This document shows, piece by piece, positions 1-11,892 of a stretch of 64,000 bases of DNA (positions within the stretch are counted from its first letter, which is position 1; the number at the start of each line of letters is the position of its first letter). The notes beneath the pieces were generated by a model. That model ran no database searches. It was not told the origin of the DNA and saw only the letters and a list, made by a program, of their open reading frames with translations. The translations under genes and the position numbers were made by a program. This DNA comes from Ustulina deusta (taxonomy: Eukaryota; Ascomycota; Sordariomycetes; Xylariales; Xylariaceae): the NCBI GenBank assembly GCA_023159155.1, contig JAJNNX010000013.1, positions 310,001-374,000 of the forward strand. The letters are read 5' to 3'.

Positions 1-191
1 CCTCCCCATCCAGTCACGCCCCACCATCCGCCCTCTCCCCATCTGCCGTTTGCCGTCTCCGGTTTGCCGTCTACCGCACGGGGCTCCGAGACCATCGGCT
101 TCGCCGTCATCTTCGTCTTTGTTGTCGTCATATCCTCCCTGGCCTCATAGCCGCCGTATGGCTTGCTGATCGAGTTGTCCTTTCAAAATAG

Positions 192-3100
192 GTCGAGAAC
201 GCTATCGAGATTGCCTGGGACACTACCTCTGACCACACCCTCAAGGGCCAAGCTATCGAGTATGTGCAGCGGCTGCATTTGGATCCCCAAGGATGGCAGG
301 TTTGCGCTTCTCTCTTCGCCAGGCCACAACGCCCCTCCGAAGTCGTCCGCCTGGTCTCCCTGGAGATAGTAAACAACGCCATCCATGACCAGTCCCTCGA
401 CCTGCAGAGTTTGATCACCCTCCGAGATACCCTCCTCGAATACATACGAGCCAACTACACCTCGGGCCAGCAATCCCAACCCGACCCTAGCAGTCTCCAA
501 AACAAGCTGACCCAGATCCTCACCACCCTTTTTGTTGGCTTGTATAAAGAGGGATGGCAAAACTTTGTCGATGAATTTTTAGCGCTCACAGTCACTCCCG
601 GTAGTTCACAACGTGACAATGTTGCAGGCGTTGTCCTCTACCTACGTATTCTTAGTTCCATCCACGACGAGATTGCGGATGTCCTGGTTGCGCGGCAGGA
701 CAACCAGGTCCGGGTCCACACCGAACTAAAGGATCTTTTGCGAGAGAGAGACGTTGGGAAGATAGCACAGTCCTGGAAAGACCTGCTTGGGCTGTACCGC
801 GGTCAGAATGATGGCGTCGTCGAGATGACCCTAAAAGTTATTGGGAAGTGGGTTAGCTGGGTCGACATCTCACTAGTCATTAACGATGCAATGCTTGGTC
901 ATATCTTCCCACTGATTGGGAGAACGAATACGTCGGGTAATAGTGACAAGGTTCGCGATGCAGCCGTCGATGCCTTTAACGAGATAGTGGGGAAAAAGAT
1001 GCGCCCAGCCGACAAAACTCAGATGATCTCTTTCCTTAATCTACATGAAATCATCTCCCAGCTCATTACAAGTCCTCCGCTTAACGACCGGAAAGGCACA
1101 CCCCTCTACGACACGGATCTGGCCGAAGCTGTCGCCAAGCTCGTCAACACTGTCGTGGCCGACCTTGTGAGGGTATTGGAAGACCGTTCTACCGATGATG
1201 CTACTAGACTGAAGGCAACGCAATTGCTTCACGACTTCGTGGCCCCCCTCCTACGCTTCTTCTCCGATGAATACGACGAAGTATGCTCCACTGTCATCCC
1301 GTCTCTGACCGACGTCTTGCAGTATTTCCGCAAGTTATCAGAACTTCCTCTATCTTTTTACGAAATGCTTGAACCTATCTTAAATGCCATCATTATGAAA
1401 ATGCGTTACGATGAAACTTCGTCATGGGGCAACGAAGACGAGCAAACAGACGAGGCCGAGTTCCAGGAGCTGCGTAAGAAACTACAAGTGCTGCAGAAAA
1501 GTGTCGCCGCAGTGAACCAATATCTTTACATAGACGTCTTGACAAACCTCGTTGCCAATATCTTCCAATCCCTTGATGAACAAGGTTCGCAACTAGATTG
1601 GAGGGATCTTGACTTGGCCCTTCACGAGATGTACCTCTTTGGCGAGCTTGCTATGCCGAACCAGGGGCTGAGCACTAAAAATCAACCCTCACCTGTGGCA
1701 TCTGAGAGACTAGGGGCGATGATGACCAAGATGGTGCAATCAGGTAAATTCTTTCTAGCCACATCTAACAAAGTTGTACTGACCTGATAATAGGCGTTGC
1801 CAATTTCCCACACCCGGCTATCCTGTTACAGTACATGGAGATATGCCACCGATACTGTGCCTACTTTGAGACGCAACATTCGATGATTGGCCAGGTCTTG
1901 GAGAGCTTCGTGACCCTTGTGCATCATAATCATGTCCGAATCCGCACACGCTCCTGGTATCTGTTCTTCCGTTTTGTCAAACATTTGAGGGCCCAGGTTG
2001 GTAATGTCGCCGAAACAATAATTCAGTCCATCAGCGACCTACTTCCCATCAAGGCTGAAGTCCCCAGTGATGAGGCGGATGATGACATGTCTTCAGACGA
2101 GACCGATAACTCGGCAGATGCTGTTTTTAATGCCCAGTTATATTTGTTCGAGGCCATTGGGTGTATATCGTCCACAGCCACTACTCCCACAGATAAGCAA
2201 GCTATGTATGCCCGCTCTGTCATGGACCCATTATTTGCTGATATGGAACGGCATCTTCCACGGGCAAAATCAGGAGACACTCAAGCCATACTCCAAGTCC
2301 ATCATATAATCATGGCCTTGGGCACGCTGGCACATGGCTTTTCTGACTGGACTCCTGGTGCGCATGGCTCCAACCAACGACCTCCACCTCCCAAAGTTGT
2401 ATCAGACGAGTTTGCTAGAGCTGCGGAGGCCATCTTGATTGCCCTGAACGGACTCAACACATCTTCCGACATTCGCGCTGCATGCAGGTCAGCTTTCTCA
2501 CGGTTACTTGGAGTTTTGGGTTCCGCCGTGCTCCCACAGCTTCCCCAATGGATTGAAGGACTATTATCCCAGAGCTCGTCCAAGGATGAAATGGCTATGT
2601 TCCTTCGTCTTTTAGACCAAGTTGTTTTTGGGTTTAAGACCGAAATCTTCGACGTACTCAATGTTTTGCTGACGCCCCTGTTGCAAAGAGTGTTTGGAGG
2701 ACTGAGAGAGCCCATCAGCGGTACAGATGACGAGATACAACTTGCAGAGCTAAGGCGCGAGTATCTCACCTTCCTCGGCATTATCTTGAACAACGAATTG
2801 GGAGGGGTTCTTATCTCCGAAGCTAACCAAGGCTTCTTTGAGGAACTGATTGGCTCTATCCTCGCCCTAGCTACAGAGATCGATCCGGATTCTGGAAACC
2901 TCCCCGCGAGCAAAATCGCTTTTAGTCTCCTAACCAAAATGGCCTCAGTCTGGGGTGGACCAGACGTCGCGAGCATCTCAGAAAATCCAACTACTCTTGG
3001 ATCACCATCTCCAGTTATCCCCGGGTTCGATCAGTTAATTTTAATCGATAGATTTCACTCAGCCTGCTGGCAAGTTCTACTGAATGAACGGTTTCGACCA

Positions 3101-3325
3101 TCGACAGATGCTCAAACTAAGCAAGTATTGAATGAGATTGCCAGCCTGCAACAAGCCATCTACTTGAAAACAGGCGAGGGATTCATACGACACTTACAGT
3201 CAACACTTTTTCCTCAATTAAGGATCAACGGAGACGAGTTCCTACGATCCATGACGACCTCCACTGATAGGAAAGCGTTTGCTAAATACCTCCAGGCGCT
3301 TAAAGATAACAAGCCAAAGTCATAA
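192..3325 (+). CDS. LOS1: Exportin-T (tRNA exportin, Los1/XPOT), 5' partial
   Basis: Karyopherin that carries mature tRNAs from nucleus to cytoplasm with Ran-GTP. Coding runs 192-1743 and 1794-3325, with a 50-nt intron (GTAAAT...AATAG) that keeps frame. The reading frame opens right after an acceptor AG at 190-191 and begins VENAIEIAWDTTSD, the family's N-terminal helix, followed by LHLDPQGWQ and the EGWQNFVDEF block of the exportin (Xpo1-like) domain. The remaining residues form HEAT-type helices. The 1027 residues present match the usual fungal length of just over 1000. No usable start codon lies before 192: the only ATG (158-160) runs into a stop three codons later. The first short exon is therefore probably outside the window. 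Confidence in the family is high; the exact 5' limit is uncertain. Confidence 0.93.
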
Positions 3326-5463
3326 ACGTGAAAGAAAACCTAAAATACGTTCATATGTCGCTGTTCAGCAGAGGACATGTTGCAAAAGCAAGCAACCACA
3401 GGGCCATTCTCTAGCTACCATTGCATATACCACAGGAGTTGACGGTCGCTTTATACCACCACATCAAGTTTTGGTGTGCGTTCCTTGTATTTGGGCTTCA
3501 TAGACGAGAATTTGAGAACTGACGTGTCCCCCGAGGCTCATTGTGTTATTTTGTTTCGTGATACGCTCTCCCTAAATTGTTCCATTGCATTACAGTATCG
3601 TTGTTATTTTCTATGCATTGTACGTGCTGGAAAATCGTCGTCCTATCCCTAGCAATGCCCTCCCCTCAAGTAATGTCTCATACCACACACCACAAAAAAA
3701 GAATACCAAATCCCCAAGATAAAAGAAGCTCAACATAGTAATTCTAGGATATCTCGACTGTACTGTCCCGCATACCAAATAGGAAGGCTTCCGCCAGATG
3801 ATTCCGGATACCCCCATATAGATGATCGGATAGTTTCCGGGTTCTTCTCACAAACCGATCTTTTTTTTCCCCCCACTAGCTGGTGTCTCCTGGTATGGTA
3901 GGGTATTCAGCACTAGAGGCTCTTCTCCCAATTCGACCTGGATATTCGGCTTCACCGCTGGAAAGATAGGTATGAGTTTTATTTTATTTCTCTCCCCCGT
4001 TAGATTTCGAGAATATCTGCAGAGTAGTGCTCGAGAGCACAGACTCGTTTAAATTAGCTCCTCATGGACAGGAGGAGGTCAAAAATTTCGCCGGTCGACA
4101 CGATATCTGCAATGGTGACAACAAGGATTTCCCACTTCTCGAACCATATTCATGTCCATGTCTCAGTAGTAGATAACACCAAGGCTTGTTGCTACAATAA
4201 AGACACGAGAGACAGTGCCTATTTATTACCTCTCGGGGTAATTACACGTCAATTACCTCCATCCACTTCTGAACATCAATATAACACGCCTTGCTACTAC
4301 AAACCAAATATATCGTGAGATTTAGGGCGAATGTAATTGTATTAGTTAAGAGTTTCCATCTTAGCAATTGGTGGGAGAACTATCTTAGTGTGAGCCTCAA
4401 ACCCCAAGATGGCGTGCCTAAATACTGATACTAGGATGCCCATCTCAGTTGTGACATCACCAATTGGACTGACCTCTCCACCAACCCGGGAGTTTTGGAG
4501 GGACCGTGTTTGACCTCGGCCCCCTCCTTTTTTCGAGGTATTTTTCCAAATGGGCTTCTTTCTTTGTTGGAACGCTTTGTCTGCAAATAGTTGCTTGGGG
4601 TAACCTAATATAGAAGATAGAAGAACCTCCTATGCCTCTATAACCGGGAACCTTCAGCAACAAATATGAAGGTACATCTGCGGGAAATAGTCAATTATAT
4701 CTAGAATGCATTCTGCTCCCATTATGACCACCCTTTTCTCGATTGCAGGGGCCAGCTTAGACCCAATTCCCGCGCAGGTGGAACAGCGCCGGCAGTACAC
4801 TTACCAGCATCCGAGGATCTCGAAGGCCATCCAGAACAATCATAATGGAGAGGAGGTAGGTAATGGAGTAAGTGACCTTTTTTTGCGGCCTCCGTGGGGG
4901 GTGACTAAATACACACTGTCTATCATACCCGCATATATACAGGCCACTCGAGGCGGCGAAAGAACTTGGCGTAGAGAGAAAGCGAGAGGGAGAGAGATGC
5001 GCGAGGTAAAGGAAGAACACGTGAGAGTGCAAACTATGCCGGATAACTGGAGGGGTCTGTGTCTCTGTGTGCCGTCGAGGATAACTTCGAACAGGAGACA
5101 AGGGCAGGATTGCTGCTGCGAGTAGTCAGCGAACGGAAAGTCAGTTATGTGGTCCCAAAGCTTCAACTTTACTACCTGCTCTCCCTTCCATGTGATCCAT
5201 CACATGACGGACCCCATCCATCCATCCATCCAGACCCGAAGTACAAACACCATCGTCAACTTTTCCTCCATCTACCCCTTAGACTTTGTGTGGTGTAGAT
5301 CATTCATCATCATCTATTAAGTTTAAAAATCCATTTCGTCTCGGGGGAAAAAAATAAACCTTCTTTCTCTCGATCTCTCTCTCTCCCTCTCCTTTTTTTT
5401 GTGGGGGGAGGGTCTGGGGTTATCACAACCAAGCACACATTTTGTCTGCCATGGCTCGCTCGC
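3326..5463. other. Intergenic, no supported gene
   Basis: This is the 3' flank of the Los1 gene followed by the 3' side of the small minus-strand gene ending at 5464. It has short ATCC tandem copies near 5213-5231 and a CT-microsatellite followed by a T-run at about 5369-5400. Open frames such as 4706-5125 are short, low in coding character and have no recognisable domain. Confidence 0.6.
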
Positions 5464-5898
5464 TCATGTAGATTTCGGAAACATGGATTCCCGCAGAAGT
5501 CGAATCTGTTCTGCCGTCCACTCCGCCAGCTCGCGTCTGTTCATGCGTCGACCGTCCACCAACCACACGGGCTGCACCTCTCTCCTGTCTACCCATTTGC
5601 TGTTTACCCAAACCTGCCCCGGGGCCCCGAAGCGCCCTGATTTCGCGAGCATGCGCATCATGGCCGTCCACATGTCCCGATTCTCCCGGAAGCTGGAGAG
5701 GGATCGGATCGGCCGTGTTGGGGGGGATAATGGTGCTCGTGCTGGGGGTGTCTTGTTGTCGACGCGGATCTTGTTGTTGTTTTTGTTGTCTGGGGCAGTC
5801 TTGGTGGGATTGGTAGTAGTAGTAGTAGTAGTAATAGGGGGCGTGGTGTCATAATCGCGCCTACGGGCTGGGATCACGTAGGGCCTTGGTTGAGACAT
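5464..5898 (-). CDS. Small hypothetical protein, Thr/Asn-rich N-terminus
   Basis: An intact single-exon frame of 144 codons from ATG at 5898. I do not recognise the family. Residues about 19-45 are low complexity (a Thr run, then Asn/Lys). The C-terminal 75 residues are basic and Trp-containing, with blocks such as ENRDMWTAMMRMLAK, VWVNSKWVDRREVQPVW and LAEWTAEQIRLLRESM that look like a compact helical domain rather than random translation. The Thr run is encoded by a GTA-type trinucleotide repeat at about 5814-5831, so its length may vary between strains. It lies tail-to-tail with Los1. No signal peptide or membrane segment is visible. It could be spurious, but the C-terminal composition argues for a real gene. 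Confidence 0.5.
   Translation of the reverse strand: MSQPRPYVIPARRRDYDTTPPITTTTTTTNPTKTAPDNKNNNKIRVDNKTPPARAPLSPPTRPIRSLSSFRENRDMWTAMMRMLAKSGRFGAPGQVWVNSKWVDRREVQPVWLVDGRRMNRRELAEWTAEQIRLLRESMFPKST
5814..5831. repeat. AGT trinucleotide repeat
   Basis: About six AGT units in a row, inside the minus-strand hypothetical gene where they encode a run of Thr. Confidence 0.8.
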
Positions 5899-6464
5899 GG
5901 TAACCTGAGTGAAGGAGGAGTTAGGAATAATATCGATTTTCTATGTCTTCTACTACTTACTACATAGTTAGATAAGAATCATATAAATGAATCTGTTGAT
6001 TTAAATACCCGGAGAAGAAACAGCTCTGTGGTCTGGGATAAGAGCTAAAAATTTTTTTGGATTTAATTCTACGTATAAAAGATGGTGGCGGTGATAGTGA
6101 TAGTGATAGAAGAGGGTGGGGAGGAAGAGCTTAAAGCAAGCAGGTCAGCGAGGCGTATACCAACTTAGGATAGAGAAAGGTACATCTTCTAAACTAGCTG
6201 AGTTTATTCCCCAAAGGGGGAGAGGAGCTACTAGAGGGCACGGGGGTAGTGGTATATATTGAAGGTTTGACTGTTATCTCGCACGTGTTAACTCCCTCTA
6301 GAACAAGAGAGAGATGGTGAAGCCTTGGAGGTATTGGAACTTCAAAACTCTAGCACAAGCTGTGCAACGCCAGAAAGCGCTGCGAAGAACATATCACAAG
6401 ATATCACGAGACCGTTGTTGACTTTATCCGATGAGTATTCATATCCAGCTATCTCCGATTCAAC
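5899..6464. other. Intergenic, AT-rich spacer
   Basis: This spacer holds the 5' flank of the minus-strand hypothetical gene and the 3' flank of the aminopeptidase gene. It contains a T/A-rich tract near 6047-6080 and GTGATA repeats near 6091-6110. No gene seen. Confidence 0.6.
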
Positions 6465-8218
6465 CTAATCTACGAGAAACTTAGGTTCGAGTTCCGAGTA
6501 GTGAGATAGGTAAGACTCGAATAGCTTGATCGCATGCTCGATATCGTAAGTCCCACCTGTTTCGCGGATACTATGCATGCTCAGCTGCGGGTTGCCCAAA
6601 TCTAGCGTGCGGACGCCCAACTTGGCGGATAACATTGGTCCGATGGTGGAGCCACATGGGGAATCATTCCTCACGACGAACAGCTGTAGGGGCACACCTG
6701 CGCGCTTGGCTATCTCCTGAATGAGCACGATGCCTGGCGAGTTGGTGGCATAGCGCTGGTTCGCGTTAACCTTGATAACCGTGCCCTTATTCATCTCGGG
6801 CTGGTGGTTCGATTCGTACTTCCCGACGTAATTAGGGTTTACCGAGTGAGCCATATCAGCCGAGACAAAGAAAGACACGGCCATGCTCTGCTCAAAGGCA
6901 GTGGCTAGGTCGACATCCAGGTCTGAGCTAACCTGTTCCCAGGACTTGTCGGAGGTGGAGTCGCCGTGGCGGCTACCGCTGCCGGCAAGAATCGAAAGAC
7001 GGCGGAGCACGGCTGGTAACAGGTCAGAGTTAGCGCCGTGTGCGGAGGTAGACCCGATCTCCTCGTGATCGAAGCAAGCGATAAGGCGGATGGACGTCTC
7101 CTGGCTTAGGCTTGACTCGGTCACCGACTCGATGAGACCCATGACACTGCAGTAGGTCATTGCAAGGTTGTCGAGTCTCGCTGAGTAAATGAATTCTTCA
7201 TTCAAACCGCCAAGGCAAGATTTCTGGACATCGTACAGGACCATTTCGAAATCGACCACGTCTGCGACTTCGGCACCCACATTTTCGGCGATGAGCTCCA
7301 AAATGCGAGGATGGTGGCGATCCGCCATAGTCTTCAAAGGCTGGAACGTCTCCTCGGGACTTTCCCCGGTCTCTGGGGTTTTGGTTCCGTTAGCCTTACC
7401 CGTCCTGTTGAGCTCGGCAGCCACCAAACCGACAATTGGGAATAATTCGGTCTCCTTGTTGGGATTAAACTCAGATGAGCGATCGAGATGAATAGCCAGG
7501 GTCGGGATGCGGATGATAGGCTTGTCGATCTTGACTAGCCTTTGGACGAAATTCCCCTTTCCGTCCCTCACTAGCACGCGACCAGCCAGCGAAAGATCTC
7601 TGTCGAACCAGCTGTGCCAGATGCCGCCGCCATACGTCTCGACGCCGACCTGCATGAACCCCACGCCGCTCTTCTTGCTGACGGGCTTCACACGCAGACA
7701 GGGAGAATCGGTGTGGGCGCCAAGCATGGCGATTGGGTTTCCAGGCTTCCATCGTGCGCCGATGGCGAATGCGGCGATGGCGGATCCGTTACGGGTCAAG
7801 TAATACTTTCCACCCGGTTTCAAGGTCGAAGACCAGTTGTCCCGCTCCTTCACGGGAGCGAACCCAGCCTTCTCCAGGCGGACAATGGACTGATGGACGG
7901 CATGATAAGCTGAAGATAGTCGGGAATGGTTAGCTCCCCGTCTGTTTGCTTTGTTTAGTTGGGAGGATGGTGTGGCGGAAGCGTACGAGTCGGTGATGCG
8001 TTGACAAAGTCAAGGAAGTCGAGCGCAGCCTTTGGGGGAGCCATGGCGACGGTTGAGGTGCTGAAGGAAGATCTGGTGGGTGGCGTGGAATGGATTGGAG
8101 TCGGAGAGGCGATTTTGGCGAACGGCGAGGTGGCCCCGAGACGAGGGGTCGTGACAGCGGAGGGGCGGGTTGTGTGAACGGATCTGGCGCCGATGATACG
8201 TCGAGCTCCGGTTTTCAT
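6465..8218 (-). CDS. APE4: Aspartyl aminopeptidase (M18, DNPEP/Ape4)
   Basis: Zinc metallopeptidase that removes N-terminal Asp/Glu from peptides. Exons are 8218-7987 and 7909-6465; the 77-nt intron splits the diagnostic NASPTPYHAV block, which is restored exactly on splicing. Other M18 hallmarks are GAHTDSP (metal ligand His and Asp), GGGIWHSWFDRDLS, LDNLAM, CFDHEEIGS (catalytic Glu and ligand), SADMAHSVNPNY and NDSPCGSTIGPM near the C-terminus. The full frame is 558 residues. The family is usually near 480-500, which is the length counted from an internal Met at residue 59 (ATG at 8044-8042). The first 58 residues are rich in Arg, Ser and Thr with almost no acid, like a mitochondrial presequence. 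The upstream ATG has a poor context (T at -3) and the internal one a strong context (GCCATGG), so two isoforms are plausible. Confidence 0.95.
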
Positions 8219-8276
8219 CTATGCAGCGATGGATGCAGCCGAGGCAGGTGGTGTCCGAGCCGGATCTCGGATGTCA

Positions 8277-8306
8277 CGGCAAGGCAAGGCAAGGCAAGGC
8301 AAGGCA
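8277..8306. repeat. AAGGC pentanucleotide tandem repeat
   Basis: About five perfect copies of AAGGC, upstream of the aminopeptidase start in its presumed promoter or 5' leader. Confidence 0.85.
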
Positions 8307-11300
8307 CAGGCACGACGAGACAAGATTCGCTCTTGCACGTGCAGAAGGGCGGTTAGTACCTAGTGTAGCTATCTCGAGATCGGCAGGAGAGGGAGAATGG
8401 AGCGACTGCCGTGCACAATTAGGTAAACATATCTATCGATACTGCCTGTGTCTCCTGCAAGTGGAGTCGTGTAGCAGGTGTATCAGTACATACATTGCTA
8501 TACTCCATCCGTCGACGGCTGGACGACAGCTTCTAGATCCGTGCTAGACTTGCTCGAGCCCCCAGAGCAGAACCAGATTAACTCATCTCCACTTGGCCAC
8601 CTCCCGTACCCTTAGCCTATTGCGGCCTGGATTGCCTTGGCTCGGGCGTTTACAGAGCGACCATCTCTCCACCAGCCGTCATCCTCACCTGTCGAATGTC
8701 GTTCATGCTTGCCTATCCCATGCATTACCTACAATATTCTGGTATAATAATAAACACCGACTGAAGCGAACGCAACATTACTGCATACACCGCCATACAG
8801 CCAATCTACTTCTACTACTATGTACTACCTGTCTGTCTGTGGCCTGTTGCTCCTGCACCCTCATTCATTGCCCATTAGAGTACTGCACTGCCATGCTCAC
8901 ATTTTGCCCAGGTCGTCTTCATCAGGCCACCGTTTCTCATTCTTGGTGCGGGAGACCACCAACCAGATGACGAAAAGGGCTGATGAGCTTAAAAAGCGTC
9001 GCCCAATTGGCTACCATATCTCGGTGAACGAGCAAATACCTAGCCTGTCAACTTGTCGCATGCGCGCCATCCGCTGCTGTTCGTCCGCCGTCCTAAACTT
9101 TGTCACTGGACTAGCCATCTATGCTTGATAGGTACTTCCAAAATACGTAGATGGTTGTTGGTAAGACATGGCTGCCTGTTGGTGGTAATCAACGCCATGG
9201 GTCTACCGAGGGTTGAGAGAAAAAAAAGCAAAAAAAGCAAAGAGTGATAATTAAGAACGCACACCAGAGATGTACGAGTCCTACCGTAGGTATAAGTAGA
9301 AAAACGGTATACCTAGCGTTGTTGGTCAGCTTTTGGTGATTAGCCCATTGATAACATCATCGCCTCTTGTTGGAGTGGTGGAGAAACCTGCTTGTTTTGC
9401 GAGTGCGCGTGCATACCACCCATGCATGAGTATCTATCTTCATGTGGGAGGTTATTTGTAAAGATTTGGGCCATCATGTTCCTGATACCAAGCCCGCCAA
9501 CACGGCAAGAGAAGCGACCTCGACAACATGCAGGGTGCCTCATTGGGTCCAATCGTCGAGCGAAATGGCCGTTTTCGTCAGTGTCTCGCTCGCTGCAGGG
9601 TGAGGTGGCGGAGGATTCACCGCCAAGGGTATCAAACAAACAGCGGGCATACCTCATCGCCATGATAGCAATTGATGGATTCAGTTGGATTGATTGAAAA
9701 TGTCTGGAAGTCTTGCCACGCTTCGCCGCTGGGATTCGCTATCGTAAATAAAGCCACTAGGTATACTGTACTTCAGTATGCGGTGCACCTGTTGCTTGTT
9801 GGACTCGGGCATGCACACACCTTTGTCCATCAACACTATATGCGCTACGCATGTAACCAACCGAAGTCCCTTGTACATAATGAGGCTTTGAAACTGGGGG
9901 CCCCCTCAAGGAGTTGGGAATCGCACCTGATCAGCTGGGGTGCCAGCGAAATCCGGTAACTCAAAATTGACCAGGTGATATGGGGATCTCCAGGGATCTG
10001 GATAAACCTCGTAGCCGGTTTTGTTTGCTGCCGTATTGTCGTGACGGAGATTCAGCATGCCGACTGCACAGGGTTTACTGCCTTGCCTACTCAGCTGTTT
10101 TATGGTTGGCCGTGTGTGAGACCTCAAGTTCTCGGCAAGGGATATAAAGCGCCTCTTTGCGTTTGAGTGCCATGAAGAGCTGTCCTACACAGAGACAGGA
10201 AACTTGGGCCATAAAAAGGGAGAGAGGGAAAAAAAAACACCCTCGGCTATGCACTCATCGGATTTACGTCTCCATACCTATCGCCAGATCGGATTATAGA
10301 CGTTTAGTTCGAGGCATGCGTTCATGTTCTAGCGGTTGAGGTATAGATCGGCATATAGATGAAGGCTTGTGTATTTGGGATGGATCGCCGTAGGCCTCGT
10401 AGGTGAATCCTCTTGGTTCAGATGACTGGCCCATTACACAGACAATGAGGCGGATAGGTTTGCTCAGCACACCAGATCGTGGTCGACGACTGAGGTACAG
10501 TGTGCAAGTCGTTAATATGACACGGTGCAATAGGTACTTCCTAGGTACTTGTGTGGACCCCCATGTTGCAGGTCATCTCTGATTCTGCCGAGAAGGCAGC
10601 CAATCGCACCCGTCAACGCAGGCCACTCGCAGATAATCAGGGGTCCCATCATCATGAGGCAAGGGGGCGTCCATTGCGCCCAGGTTTCCAACTTACACAA
10701 CATACGTGTCTTGCTGGTGTCGCTGTACAGAGCTGTTCCATGGCAACCAAGAAACTATCTAGAGCCCGAGTGTGTAGACATACATTCTTTAGTGGCTAGG
10801 TATTGCGCATTTCGAGATGGGATTTGTCGGAATCAAGATTCCGTCGTATACATACAGTGTGACCTAGTGCTATCGAAGCGCTTTGCATTTGGTAGAAGCA
10901 CACAAGATTTAGCGTCCTCTATGCTGACAATAGTGTTGTAGTATAGGTAGTATGTAGTTTGAGGACCCCAATGCGCGGCGAGTGTTGTTGTTCCATTCTT
11001 TCTTCGCGAAGCGGCTGTCATCGGGCGAGCCGCTGACGATCAAACAGCCCCGACTTGTAACGAAACTGGGGAATATATGCTCTTCACCGACGACATGGCA
11101 TCAGACTGCGCCGAGTAGTTTTCGATTCATGACCCGGTATCCGTTCCTGGATCTGTGTATCCTTCGCGTGCATGTTGCGGTGGATTCGGTGCTGCCGTGA
11201 AGTGCATTGTGCTATTTATTACCCAGCGCTGTTGGTGCCGATATAATGGAAAGCAACTGTTGCAACGAGCCCAGCTGTGGGCGTAGTTGGCGTTACTAGC

Positions 11301-11790
11301 CACCATTTTAGGAAGACGGAGGCGGTGTTATTGGTGATTACCGCTCACACCTTTTCGTGCTTTCGAGACCGCTCCCAACGGGATGTTTCTTGGCTTATCT
11401 GGTAGGGCTGGTTCAGCTAGGACTTGAGACGCTGCACCATCTTATGGTATCCCGTCTTGAATATTCCTACCTAGGGTTTTGCTCGTTTTGTGCATTGATG
11501 CTAGGTTTGTACAAAGAAAAATCAGAGACCGAGCTCGCCTTAAGCTGGTTGATGATTTATCGGGTTTAATCAGTCGAAAGCGTTATTTTCGCACGATAAC
11601 CGAAGGGTCCCGCTCTGAGGGGAGATTCAATTAGTTTCCTGTTGTATGTGAGATTGCCTATGTACCCGCCGAGAGCGACGAGGGAAGAGGCGAATAAGGA
11701 CTATTTTGGTGTCCGCTAACTGGTAGTAGTCGTAGAAGGTAGCAGTACCCATCTCGATGCTAGGTAGCCGATCTTTGATTTTCTGTAAAC

Positions 11791-11830
11791 TACCTACCTA
11801 CCTACTTAGTACCTACCCTACCTGTGCAGG
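11791..11830. repeat. CTAC/CCTA-type simple repeat cluster
   Basis: Back-to-back CTACCTA words (three tandem units, then degenerate copies). This is one of the densest examples of a word that recurs through the intergenic DNA of this window. Confidence 0.7.
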
Positions 11831-11860
11831 TAATGCCTATACACGATACAATAAGCTTGC

Positions 11861-11892
11861 CACGCACGCACGCACGCACACACGCACGCACA
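11861..11892. repeat. CACG tetranucleotide microsatellite
   Basis: CACG repeated, with one CACA interruption, over about 32 bases. Confidence 0.85.

Noticed and set aside
4706..5125. 139-codon plus-strand frame
   Set aside because: Mixed composition, no domain, and equally long frames on the opposite strand over the same bases.
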